From a virus: DNA of 27,240 bases. Positions 6,176 to 11,256 of this stretch are shown here, one piece after another. The stretch covers positions 1-27,240 of the IMG/VR virus record IMGVR_UViG_3300020162_002139. One strand, given 5' to 3'. Made by a program: the position numbers and the translations under genes. The notes under the pieces were generated by a model that was not told the origin of the DNA, did no database searches, and worked only from the letters and a program-made list of their open reading frames with translations. Within the stretch, counting starts at the first letter, position 1. Each line of letters begins with the position of its first letter.

Positions 6176-6296
6176 GTTGTTGTAACAAATGTTGTTGAAA
6201 CGATTGTTGTTGTAACAAATGCGAAATTGGGATGGGTTGATGAGAGATAAAAAAATTCGACAGATGATGTGTGAACAAAAGTTGTTGGAACGAATG
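6176..6296. repeat. 15-bp iteron-like repeats
   Basis: Three head-to-tail copies start at 6176, 6191 and 6206: GTTGTTGTAACAAAT, GTTGTTGAAACGATT, GTTGTTGTAACAAAT. A fourth, GTTGTTGGAACGAAT, starts at 6281, exactly 75 nt (five repeat lengths) after the third. Each copy is partly palindromic (TTGTT-n-AACAA). This is what iterons or operators of a dimeric binding protein look like. Confidence 0.65.
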
Positions 6297-6346
6297 TGGG
6301 ATGTCTTACAGATAGAAGTTGCACAGCCTTGGCGATTTCTTTCTTT

Positions 6347-6374
6347 CTATATACGTTTGACCGAATGTATATAG
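6347..6374. promoter_or_regulatory. Inverted repeat, possible operator
   Basis: CTATATAC (6347-6354) and GTATATAG (6367-6374) form a perfect 8-bp inverted repeat with a 12-nt spacer. It lies 16 nt upstream of the -33 box of the rightward promoter, a normal place for an operator. It could also form a weak AT-rich hairpin. Confidence 0.45.
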
Positions 6375-6389
6375 GATTTGGCGTTTCTA

Positions 6390-6422
6390 TTTGACTGATA
6401 ATCAGTGAGTTGTGTAGGTTTG
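6390..6422 (+). promoter_or_regulatory. Rightward promoter with palindromic operator
   Basis: TTTG (6390-6393), 21-nt spacer, TAGGTTTG (6415-6422): a full Bacteroidota promoter. The spacer begins with the perfect palindrome ACTGATAATCAGT (6394-6406), so a dimeric repressor bound there would block the promoter. The nearest rightward gene starts almost 500 nt downstream, which implies a long leader or a noncoding transcript. Confidence 0.55.
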
Positions 6423-6496
6423 ATTTCTATTTGTATTTTAATTTGGTTCGAGTCAAGCCATCGTAACTAATTAATTGTCAGCAAGTTATGGAAACA

Positions 6497-6601
6497 GGGG
6501 GGGGATGTTTTTTTGACTGCCATAGTCTACTGATTTGATCGTATTACCCCCAGCACTCGCAAAAACATTGATTCTCAGACTACTAGGGGGGGGTATTTTT
6601 T
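6497..6601 (+). promoter_or_regulatory. G8 / C5 / G8 element, possible terminator switch
   Basis: A G8 run at 6497-6504 is followed by T7 (6508-6514). A C5 run lies at 6547-6551, and a second G8 run at 6586-6593 is followed by T6 (6596-6601). In a rightward transcript TACCCCC (6545-6551) can pair with GGGGGTA (6589-6595) just before the T-run, giving a terminator-like hairpin. The C5 run could instead pair with the first G8 run. That gives two mutually exclusive folds, about 125 nt into the leader of the upstream promoter. Confidence 0.4.
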
Positions 6602-6710
6602 GCAGTAGGTAGTACTTTTCGCTACTTTGTGCAACAGGGTGCTGCATGAATTTTTCCAAAAACTTCATTCAAACATTCGCCACTATTTTCATTTACTGGC
6701 TTTTCTTAGT

Positions 6711-6878
6711 TGCCAAAGTCGGAAGTAAAAGAGTGCCAAAATCGGAAGTGGTATAATACCGCTCGGTATAAAATGAATACTATGTCTGTACATATTACTG
6801 CTCGGTAACAAATTTATACTTTTATTGTTACAAGATCTGAGAATAATGGGCGCAGCAGTTTAAAAATGGGCGCAGCAG
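6711..6878 (+). repeat. Three pairs of short direct repeats before a promoter
   Basis: Pair 1: TGCCAAAGTCGGAAGT (6711-6726) and TGCCAAAATCGGAAGT (6734-6749), 23 nt apart. Pair 2: TACCGCTCGGTA (6757-6768) and TACTGCTCGGTA (6796-6807), 39 nt apart. Pair 3: AATGGGCGCAGCAG, exact, at 6845-6858 and 6865-6878, 20 nt apart. A 7-bp inverted repeat GTAACAA/TTGTTAC (6805-6811, 6825-6831) lies between. Paired sites spaced roughly two helical turns apart suggest regulator binding upstream of the 6915 gene. Confidence 0.55.
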
Positions 6879-6901
6879 AATAAAGTTCGAAGAAGTTTAT
6901 G

Positions 6902-6909
6902 TAGTTTTG
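6902..6909 (+). promoter_or_regulatory. -7 promoter box before the 6915 gene
   Basis: TAGTTTTG matches TAnnTTTG and ends 5 nt before the ATG at 6915, so the mRNA would be essentially leaderless. No TTTG box lies at the expected -33 distance. The promoter may therefore depend on an activator bound to the repeat pairs just upstream. Confidence 0.45.
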
Positions 6910-6914
6910 TAACT

Positions 6915-7394
6915 ATGTACATCGATCACCTAAAAGAGCACCAGTTAATCCAGACATTGATCCGCAAGATTCCTGTAGTAGACCCATGGACTACCGTAGT
7001 TCTGAATGTATCGCCAGACTATTCTAGTACATTCTCTATGCACATGGCGCATCATTTATCTCAAGGGGGTAAGATGCTTGATATGTATCCTGTCGATGTT
7101 CCCTTTCCTAAAGAAGATAAGCATATGTATGAGGTGAACTTTAGAGAGAACATTGCTCGCTTTCCTGTACTCTATGATAAAATCATTCTATGTGAGGCTG
7201 CTGTCCTATCTGGAAATAACTATAGGTGGATTAAAGAAGTACTCCTAGATCTAGGGTATGAGAATGATGATATTATTACAACGGCTTTGATACAGAATGT
7301 GTCAAGCTGTTTTGAATGTGATTATGTTGGAGAGTATGCTTCCTCTATGCCTGAGTTCTATTATGAACGGTATAATAAGGCGTGGGAGCTCTGA
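6915..7394 (+). CDS. Phosphoribosyltransferase-like phage protein (159 aa)
   Basis: This is a lone rightward gene between two leftward blocks. The core YDKIILCEAAVLSGNNYRWI (87-106), followed by a helix and DDIITTALIQN (118-128), has the layout of a phosphoribosyltransferase Rossmann core: a hydrophobic strand, an acidic residue with a small loop (EAAVLSGNN), a helix, then another strand. E94 stands where the usual acidic pair would be, so activity is uncertain. The C-terminus CDYVGEYASSMPEFYYERYN recalls other phage PRTase-like proteins. If active it could act on nucleotides or on a target molecule. It ends 32 nt before a convergent tRNA-like gene. The assignment is from pattern memory. Confidence 0.5.
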   Translation: MYIDHLKEHQLIQTLIRKIPVVDPWTTVVLNVSPDYSSTFSMHMAHHLSQGGKMLDMYPVDVPFPKEDKHMYEVNFRENIARFPVLYDKIILCEAAVLSGNNYRWIKEVLLDLGYENDDIITTALIQNVSSCFECDYVGEYASSMPEFYYERYNKAWEL

Positions 7395-7426
7395 GACCCA
7401 ATTCGTTGACACCAACAAAATGGTTG

Positions 7427-7499
7427 TAGTCAGTACAGGACTCGAACCTGTATATCCAACATTTGCCGTGTTGGGCGTTCCATTTCCGCCACCTGACTA
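7427..7499 (-). tRNA. tRNA-Cys-like gene (anticodon GCA)
   Basis: A 73-nt cloverleaf on the minus strand: acceptor TAGTCAG/CTGACTA (7 bp), D-arm GGCG/CGCC with GG in the loop, anticodon stem CAACA/TGTTG with loop CGGCAAA, T-arm ACAGG-TTCGAGT-CCTGT. The anticodon GCA (7464-7466) reads Cys codons UGC/UGU. Bacterial tRNA-Cys usually has loop CUGCAAA; here the universally conserved U33 is G. No CCA is encoded directly at the acceptor end (CAACCA follows). It lies downstream of the terminator of the recombination operon, so its expression needs read-through or its own promoter. It may be functional or decaying. Confidence 0.65.
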
Positions 7500-7503
7500 T
7501 TTG

Positions 7504-7543
7504 AAAAAGCCCCACGAGCAGATCTTACGGTATGCAGGTGGGG
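7504..7543 (-). terminator. Rho-independent terminator after the GroES-like gene
   Basis: On the minus strand, CCCCAC (7543-7538) pairs with GTGGGG (7515-7510) across a 22-nt loop, followed by C and T5 (7508-7504). It lies 9 nt past the GroES-like stop codon. On the plus strand the same hairpin is followed by a T-rich stretch, so it may also stop transcription of the 6915 gene. Confidence 0.55.
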
Positions 7544-7551
7544 ACATTTTA

Positions 7552-7836
7552 TTATTTCCAAACAATAGAAATATCTGGAGAGCGCACAATTAAGCGTTCT
7601 GCTCCGTCCATCTCGATTCTTTCTGCGTTCTGAAGGAAGATAGGATTAACATAAACCTTATCTCCTACTTCAATACCTTCTACTTCTGAACCAATGGCGT
7701 ATACCTCTAGGGCACCCCACTTCTTCATTTCCTTTTCCATTAGTTCTCTTTGAAGTTTCTCGTCAACTTCAATAACGCTCTTCTTAATTTCGGGGGGAGT
7801 TAATATAACTCGTGGTCCTCTAACAAATGCTTTCAT
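7552..7836 (-). CDS. GroES-like co-chaperonin-like protein (94 aa)
   Basis: The C-terminal half, LEVYAIGSEVEGIEVGDKVY (43-62), then VNPIFLQNAERIEMDGAERL (63-82) and IVRSPDISIVWK, follows the GroES/Cpn10 barrel: the VGDKV turn, an exposed loop, the DGxERLIVR strand and a final DI strand. The usual GroES N-terminal strand is replaced by FVRGPRVILTPPEIKKSVIE. Length matches Cpn10 (about 95-100). Phage co-chaperonins such as T4 gp31 replace GroES to fold capsid proteins; a similar role is inferred. The mobile loop is not obvious, so a non-chaperonin barrel is possible. Its ATG overlaps the upstream gene's stop. It is the last protein gene before the terminator. Confidence 0.6.
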   Translation of the reverse strand: MKAFVRGPRVILTPPEIKKSVIEVDEKLQRELMEKEMKKWGALEVYAIGSEVEGIEVGDKVYVNPIFLQNAERIEMDGAERLIVRSPDISIVWK

Positions 7837-7991
7837 ACTAGTTTATGGTGAATCATGTAAATTAATGTGTCTATATTACGGGCTTTGATTAGGGTCTCAG
7901 CCGTTCCATTCCAATAAGCAACCCACTCCTCTCTTTTGAAGGCGTGCCATACTTCTTGATACTGGTTGTATACGAATACCCAATTGCTCAC
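7833..7991 (-). CDS. Very small hypothetical protein, GTG start (52 aa)
   Basis: This ORF was found by hand. It starts at GTG 7989-7991, inside a GTGA overlap with the stop of the preceding 67-aa gene, and its TGA overlaps the ATG of the GroES-like gene. Overlaps at both ends are strong evidence that it is translated. The sequence begins MSNWVFVYNQYQEVWHAFKR and continues EEWVAYWNGTAETLIKARNI. It has five tryptophans in 52 residues and looks like two amphipathic helices. No family recognised. It contains one GGGTCTCAG motif copy (7892-7900, plus strand). Confidence 0.6.
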   Translation of the reverse strand: MSNWVFVYNQYQEVWHAFKREEWVAYWNGTAETLIKARNIDTLIYMIHHKLV

Positions 7992-8191
7992 GGTAAGTTA
8001 TTATTTACTTCCTCCCAGTAGCGGATCATCTCCGTCATGTTTATCTTGGCGATCTTCTCCACTTCCTGGAGTTCCTTCTGTATCATTCGTATGGAGTAGG
8101 AGGCTATCTTCCTGAATCGGTAAGTGTCCATCTGGAATCCCAGCTGTTTGATTTCCTGTTCCATCTTCTCTGCTTGTTGTTTGGGTGTCAT
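7988..8191 (-). CDS. Small helical protein nested in another frame (67 aa)
   Basis: Start placed at ATG 8189-8191, preceded by an A/T-rich leader; a TTG three codons up (8198-8200) is the alternative and follows a stop directly. The protein begins MTPKQQAEKMEQEIKQLGFQ and is highly helical and charged with a probable coiled coil (MIQKELQEVEKIAKINMTEM). Its stop overlaps the GTG of the 52-aa gene. Nearly the whole gene (8001-8191) lies inside the 3' part of the 150-aa gene in a different frame, so one stretch seems to encode two proteins. Function unknown. Confidence 0.6.
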   Translation of the reverse strand: MTPKQQAEKMEQEIKQLGFQMDTYRFRKIASYSIRMIQKELQEVEKIAKINMTEMIRYWEEVNNNLP

Positions 8192-8453
8192 TATTTTCAA
8201 TTAAATTAAGTGCTTCCTTTATGGCGTACATATCGGTTATACTGAGGCCCGTTTGACGCAATTGACTCTCCGCATCCATATCTGTTACGGCTTGCTCCAA
8301 ACTAGCAGCAGAAGCCGGGTAGTTATCCATGTGCCTGCCCATAACCACTTTAACCAATTCATCCTTGGTCTGGCGAATTGCCCACAGGTATGTTTTCATA
8401 TACCTGAGGTACTGTTTCTTGTCGATCTTAGGACTTCTCTTATTTATTTGCAT
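8001..8453 (-). CDS. Hypothetical protein with hydrophilic C-terminal tail (150 aa)
   Basis: Residues 1-88 (MQINKRSPKIDKKQYLRYMK to IKEALNLIE) look like a folded helical domain. Residues 89-150 are an unstructured-looking, Gly/Asp/Thr-rich tail (TSREDGTGNQTAGIPDGHLP; GEDRQDKHDGDDPLLGGSK). The tail is exactly the part that overlaps the 67-aa gene in another frame. Either the tail is real and the DNA is dual-coding, or the natural protein ends earlier through a sequence change. The gene starts 3 nt after the HNH gene's stop. No family recognised. Confidence 0.55.
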   Translation of the reverse strand: MQINKRSPKIDKKQYLRYMKTYLWAIRQTKDELVKVVMGRHMDNYPASAASLEQAVTDMDAESQLRQTGLSITDMYAIKEALNLIENNDTQTTSREDGTGNQTAGIPDGHLPIQEDSLLLHTNDTEGTPGSGEDRQDKHDGDDPLLGGSK

Positions 8454-8456
8454 GAT

Positions 8457-8744
8457 TTATCGTGCTTTTTTGTCATGGTACTCTCGTTTTAATCGTTCTG
8501 CTATTTCTGTGGCTTCATCATAGGTCTTCATCGTCTTCCGATTCCCAAATTCCCATTGCTGATGACATGACATACAATAAATCATAAAGTTTTCTGGATG
8601 ATGCCTCAGACTCGGATAACTTCCTTTTGTAATGATATGCGAGATGAACATCGGATGAAAGTGGGACAGTTGTATCCCACATTCCTGGCATTGATGTGGT
8701 CGTGAATTCCACATGGCCTTGTACCATGCTGTATCCTTTGTCAT
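8457..8744 (-). CDS. HNH endonuclease (95 aa)
   Basis: A compact HNH fold with zinc ligands: CQEC (C19, C22), SHIITKG (35-41, H36 in the position of the first HNH histidine), ENFMIYC (N52), and CMSCH (C57, C60, H61). The spacing is that of standalone phage HNH nucleases, which cut DNA with one metal. The start overlaps the YqaJ gene's stop (ATGA), so it is co-translated. Placement next to the exonuclease suggests a part in phage recombination or replication; packaging-associated HNH proteins normally sit next to the terminase, which is not here. A shadow frame at 8518-8775 was discarded. Confidence 0.8.
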   Translation of the reverse strand: MTKDTAWYKAMWNSRPHQCQECGIQLSHFHPMFISHIITKGSYPSLRHHPENFMIYCMSCHQQWEFGNRKTMKTYDEATEIAERLKREYHDKKAR

Positions 8745-9724
8745 CCCACCCTGAAAACTCTTGATCCTTTTGCATTAGGTCTCCATGTTACTTTACCTTC
8801 ATCTGAGGCCAATATCATATTGTTCCCCATATAATTCTTGATGTAATTAGAAGCCTCCCTCTTTTCCTCGTCAAGGCGAGCAATTTCCTCGTTCTTCTGC
8901 TTGTAATGTCGAATATACTCGTCAATTTCATCATTAGAAACAATTGATGCCGATTCAGGGTTCTTGTACTTCTCGTTTAAGAACTCAGAGTAAGCCTCCG
9001 TTCCATCTGGTGGTGGAGCAAACTGATCGTAGTCCTCACCAGTTTCCAAAGCAAGTCTGCCTGACTCAACACGATTCCAAAATTCTGCTGTTACATTGGC
9101 GATCATATCAATCATTTCTTGATCCCTGTCGAACTGATGAACCTTTAGATTTCTACCGTCTTCCAAGGCAACAAGATAGCCAACATCAATACCAAGACCC
9201 ATTAGATACGTCTGCAACTGTAAGTAATAAGACGGTGGAACACCACCAGTCCACTGCTTACTGCTCCAGCCGCTAATCGTCTTAATCTCAATAATAGCTT
9301 CCACATTTTCCAAGTTAATTCTACCATCTCTTATACGTAAGTTTTTAGTTTTGATTTGTAATCTATCAGGCGAAAAAAACAGGTGTGGGTAGTCAGGGTT
9401 TACAACATATCCAACCGGCTCGTACAAAGTTCTAACTTTGGTTTGGGCCTCATAGTTGCGCAACATAGACGCATCATCGCCATCCCAGTACTCAAATATT
9501 TCAGCAACAGTTTTTTCCAAGATAGTCCCCATGAACATAGGAATATTCGGCTCCACCTTCTGAGGGATTAAACCGATCTTCTGATAATATAGTTCTGCTG
9601 GAGATTTCCAGGAGTTGACACCCATCAGGGTACCAATCTCTGAGGCCCCAAGACCACGAGAGCGGAATGCTATCCACTCATCATAAGCCTTGTCCTTATT
9701 GATCTGAATTATCTCAAGACCCAT
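8741..9724 (-). CDS. YqaJ-type viral recombinase / exonuclease (327 aa)
   Basis: It carries the YqaJ (PD-(D/E)XK) signature: RSRGLGASEIGTLMGVNSWK (21-40), MGTILEK (65-71, E70), FFSPDRL (116-122, D120), EAIIEIKT (142-149, E146 and K148 of the EXK motif) and YYLQLQTYLM (166-175). Members degrade one strand from DNA ends to allow single-strand annealing recombination, as lambda exonuclease does. Residues about 260-300 form a charged helix (EYIRHYKQKNEEIARLDEEK), common at the end of this family. It is flanked by an SSB-like gene upstream and an HNH nuclease downstream. I see no Erf, RecT or Redbeta partner in the window. Confidence 0.85.
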   Translation of the reverse strand: MGLEIIQINKDKAYDEWIAFRSRGLGASEIGTLMGVNSWKSPAELYYQKIGLIPQKVEPNIPMFMGTILEKTVAEIFEYWDGDDASMLRNYEAQTKVRTLYEPVGYVVNPDYPHLFFSPDRLQIKTKNLRIRDGRINLENVEAIIEIKTISGWSSKQWTGGVPPSYYLQLQTYLMGLGIDVGYLVALEDGRNLKVHQFDRDQEMIDMIANVTAEFWNRVESGRLALETGEDYDQFAPPPDGTEAYSEFLNEKYKNPESASIVSNDEIDEYIRHYKQKNEEIARLDEEKREASNYIKNYMGNNMILASDEGKVTWRPNAKGSRVFRVG

Positions 9725-9939
9725 TCCTCAAACTGCTCAGCAAGGTGAAACGTCATCTCTTTAACCTCGTCTAGACTCTTGCCTTCCAGACTCATTGAAG
9801 AAACTATATTTACGGCACTTTTTAACGATGACTGCCGAATTATAGAACGCTGTTCCTGCCCATAATGTTTCATATGAGCAGGTTCAACTTTCGCACCGAT
9901 TCTACTAGCTAGTGCCATATCGTGTACGCCTCTAGACAT
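9709..9939 (-). CDS. Small helical hypothetical protein (76 aa)
   Basis: The protein begins MSRGVHDMALASRIGAKVEP and ends MTFHLAEQFEEWVLR, mostly helical. Its ATG overlaps the stop of the SSB-like gene by 1 nt, and its 3' end overlaps the YqaJ gene by 16 nt. I have seen a similar RQSSLKSAV ... EWV pattern in phage proteins coded next to single-strand binding proteins. A role alongside SSB or the exonuclease is a guess from context. Confidence 0.6.
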   Translation of the reverse strand: MSRGVHDMALASRIGAKVEPAHMKHYGQEQRSIIRQSSLKSAVNIVSSMSLEGKSLDEVKEMTFHLAEQFEEWVLR

Positions 9940-10529
9940 TAAAATGGTAAATCATCGATTTCATCAGGAACATTGCTGTTTACAGCGTGCTCTTTAACGA
10001 TATCGTTTGGAACAGTAGGAACCAAGGTGGAGGTAAACTCGTTAACCTTGTCTACACGATAAGCCTCAACCTCAGACCAATCAACAGAGATAACCTCTCC
10101 CTTTTTGTTCTTAAGTTCTTCTGGAGCAGGAACTCCGTCTTGACCAATCTTGTAAGCCCACTTCAACACCTCTCCGTTCTGTTTCAAGAACAAGGCGGAT
10201 CTCTTTTTGTCATCTACGATTTTCAAAGAGGGGATAAATTCCACTCTCTGGTGTGGATTGATACCAGGGCAACAATGGGCAAAAGCGATAAAGTAAGAGG
10301 TCTGCTTACCGCCATCCTCGCCTTTCATCTTAATTTGCAATTGGTACATCTGATCATCTTCCAATGTAACGCACAAATCTGTGCCATACTTGTGTTCCCT
10401 AGTACTAATACCACGGATGTAACCTTCTACTGAGTCAAACAGATGGTAAGCGTCACCTACCTTCTTTGCGATCTTACCTTCTCTGATGGTAAGATAAACT
10501 AATGGAGTTGTTTTTTCTTTTAAAGCCAT
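9939..10529 (-). CDS. Probable single-strand DNA-binding protein (196 aa)
   Basis: The central region (about residues 25-125) alternates beta strands as an OB fold would (SVEGYIRGISTREHKYGTDL, LCVTLEDDQMYQLQIKM, RVEFIPSLKIV). The C-terminus VPDEIDDLPF is an acidic tail ending in Pro-Phe, the typical tip with which SSBs bind partner proteins. The length is close to phage SSBs. As the first gene of the recombination operon, read from its own promoter (10544-10574), it would coat single strands made by the YqaJ exonuclease. The family identity is inferred from tail and context, since the OB core is divergent. Confidence 0.65.
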   Translation of the reverse strand: MALKEKTTPLVYLTIREGKIAKKVGDAYHLFDSVEGYIRGISTREHKYGTDLCVTLEDDQMYQLQIKMKGEDGGKQTSYFIAFAHCCPGINPHQRVEFIPSLKIVDDKKRSALFLKQNGEVLKWAYKIGQDGVPAPEELKNKKGEVISVDWSEVEAYRVDKVNEFTSTLVPTVPNDIVKEHAVNSNVPDEIDDLPF

Positions 10530-10543
10530 AACTATAAGTAAAG

Positions 10544-10574
10544 CGAATATACAACCAAATTTGGAAATACCAAA
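10544..10574 (-). promoter_or_regulatory. Leftward promoter of the SSB operon
   Basis: On the minus strand, TTTG (10574-10571), 19-nt spacer, TATATTCG (10551-10544), one base from TAnnTTTG. The SSB ATG follows 14 nt later. The promoter overlaps the divergent rightward promoter. Confidence 0.5.
10555..10564. promoter_or_regulatory. Palindrome between divergent promoters
   Basis: CCAAATTTGG is a perfect 10-bp palindrome. It includes the -33 box of the rightward promoter and lies in the spacer of the leftward one, so a dimer bound here could shut both. An overlapping inverted repeat TTTGG-AAATA-CCAAA (10560-10574) adds a second half-site. The neighbouring regulator-like gene is a natural candidate for the binder. 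Confidence 0.5.
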
Positions 10575-10591
10575 AAAAATAATTAAAATTG
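10560..10591 (+). promoter_or_regulatory. Rightward promoter of the regulator/RusA genes
   Basis: TTTG (10560-10563), 20-nt spacer, TAAAATTG (10584-10591), one mismatch from TAnnTTTG. The ATG at 10601 follows 9 nt later. It supports starting the gene there instead of at an upstream TTG that lies inside the -7 box. Confidence 0.5.
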
Positions 10592-10600
10592 TATAATATT

Positions 10601-10846
10601 ATGAACAACGAGTTAAAAAATAAAATTACAGAATTAAAGGGTCAGCTACGAAGAGGAGATATGGCTCGAATCGTAGACCGCACCTCGGTCTTCGGTGTAA
10701 AGAAATATGATGTATACAATATCCTGAACGGTAAATCACTTATCGATCAGCAAAAATTAATTATTGTGATGCGTGAGGTGATGAAGTGTATCAAAGAAAA
10801 TGAGAGATACATGGAAGAGTTTGATCTCTCCCTGCAGAACTTATGA
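10601..10846 (+). CDS. Small helix-turn-helix regulator candidate (81 aa)
   Basis: The protein begins MNNELKNKITELKGQLRRGD. Residues about 18-45 (GDMARIVDRTSVFGVKKYDV, then YNILNGKS) have the spacing of a Cro/XRE-type helix-turn-helix ending in the usual LNGK. A final helix (IIVMREVMKCIKENERYMEE) could serve for dimerisation. It is the first gene rightward of a palindromic divergent promoter region, the normal place for an autoregulatory repressor. I place the start at ATG 10601; the TTG at 10589 overlaps the promoter. Its stop overlaps the next gene's start. Confidence 0.55.
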   Translation: MNNELKNKITELKGQLRRGDMARIVDRTSVFGVKKYDVYNILNGKSLIDQQKLIIVMREVMKCIKENERYMEEFDLSLQNL

Positions 10847-11256
10847 CCTTTGACGAACTGGACAGAGAAATCATTGCTATCAAAAGGCAAGGGTTGACTC
10901 CGTATGTTGAAAGACACAAGATCGGACAGGTTCGACAGAAGTACTATCTTTACAAAATCACAGCCGAGAAAGAAAGGTGCACCCAACTCTTTCTCAAGAA
11001 TGTTCGATTTCTGAACAAAATACACAAGAGCTGGTGCAATAAACACAATGTCGAGGAGAACATGGGAATATCTACAGACGATTTCTTCCAAATGCTCCTC
11101 GAAGGAAAAATGAACATCTTCAACTTTGAGCACATCTTACTTTGTGCTGCCTTCTTTGGCATTCCATCAGAACTTATTTTATTTACAGATTTAGAAGCTA
11201 ATGAGCAGACAATCAGGAACGAATATCCTTCTCTTTTCAAACAGAGTAGAGATTAA
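10843..11256 (+). CDS. Possible XRE-like DNA-binding protein (137 aa)
   Basis: The N-terminal third is basic (IIAIKRQGLTPYVERHKIGQ). The C-terminal half, WCNKHNVEENMGISTDDFFQ then MLLEGKMNIFNFEHILLCAA and FFGIPSELILF, resembles a Cro/C1-type five-helix domain: turn, recognition helix, LLEGK, then the last helix ending in FFGIPSELIL. It overlaps the 81-aa gene by 4 nt and the RusA gene by 56 nt. A role as second regulator is inferred; a replication accessory protein is the alternative. Confidence 0.5.
   Translation: MTFDELDREIIAIKRQGLTPYVERHKIGQVRQKYYLYKITAEKERCTQLFLKNVRFLNKIHKSWCNKHNVEENMGISTDDFFQMLLEGKMNIFNFEHILLCAAFFGIPSELILFTDLEANEQTIRNEYPSLFKQSRD

Larger units (their letters stand above)
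5971..6914. other. 944-nt noncoding control region, possible origin
   Basis: No credible gene lies here. It holds, left to right: a leftward promoter (6011-6042); three tandem 15-bp repeats plus a fourth copy (6176-6296); an 8-bp inverted repeat (6347-6374); a rightward promoter with a palindrome in its spacer (6390-6422); two G8 runs flanking a C5 run (6497-6593); and three pairs of direct repeats (6711-6878) leading to the promoter of the rightward gene. Leftward and rightward transcription start from its two ends. Iterons together with divergent promoters make it the best candidate in the window for a replication origin or an early/late switch, by inference. Confidence 0.5.

Noticed and set aside
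6176-6221. CRISPR array
   Set aside because: The repeats are contiguous 15-mers without spacers, and no Cas-like gene is nearby.
6486-6668. Leftward 60-aa open frame beginning MKFLEKFMQHP
   Set aside because: It spans both G8/C8 runs and the possible terminator, starts without a leader-like sequence, and has no overlap or spacing relation to other genes.
8518-8775. Alternative 85-aa frame over the HNH gene
   Set aside because: It overlaps the HNH gene and the YqaJ end out of frame and lacks motifs, while the HNH frame has complete zinc and catalytic residues.
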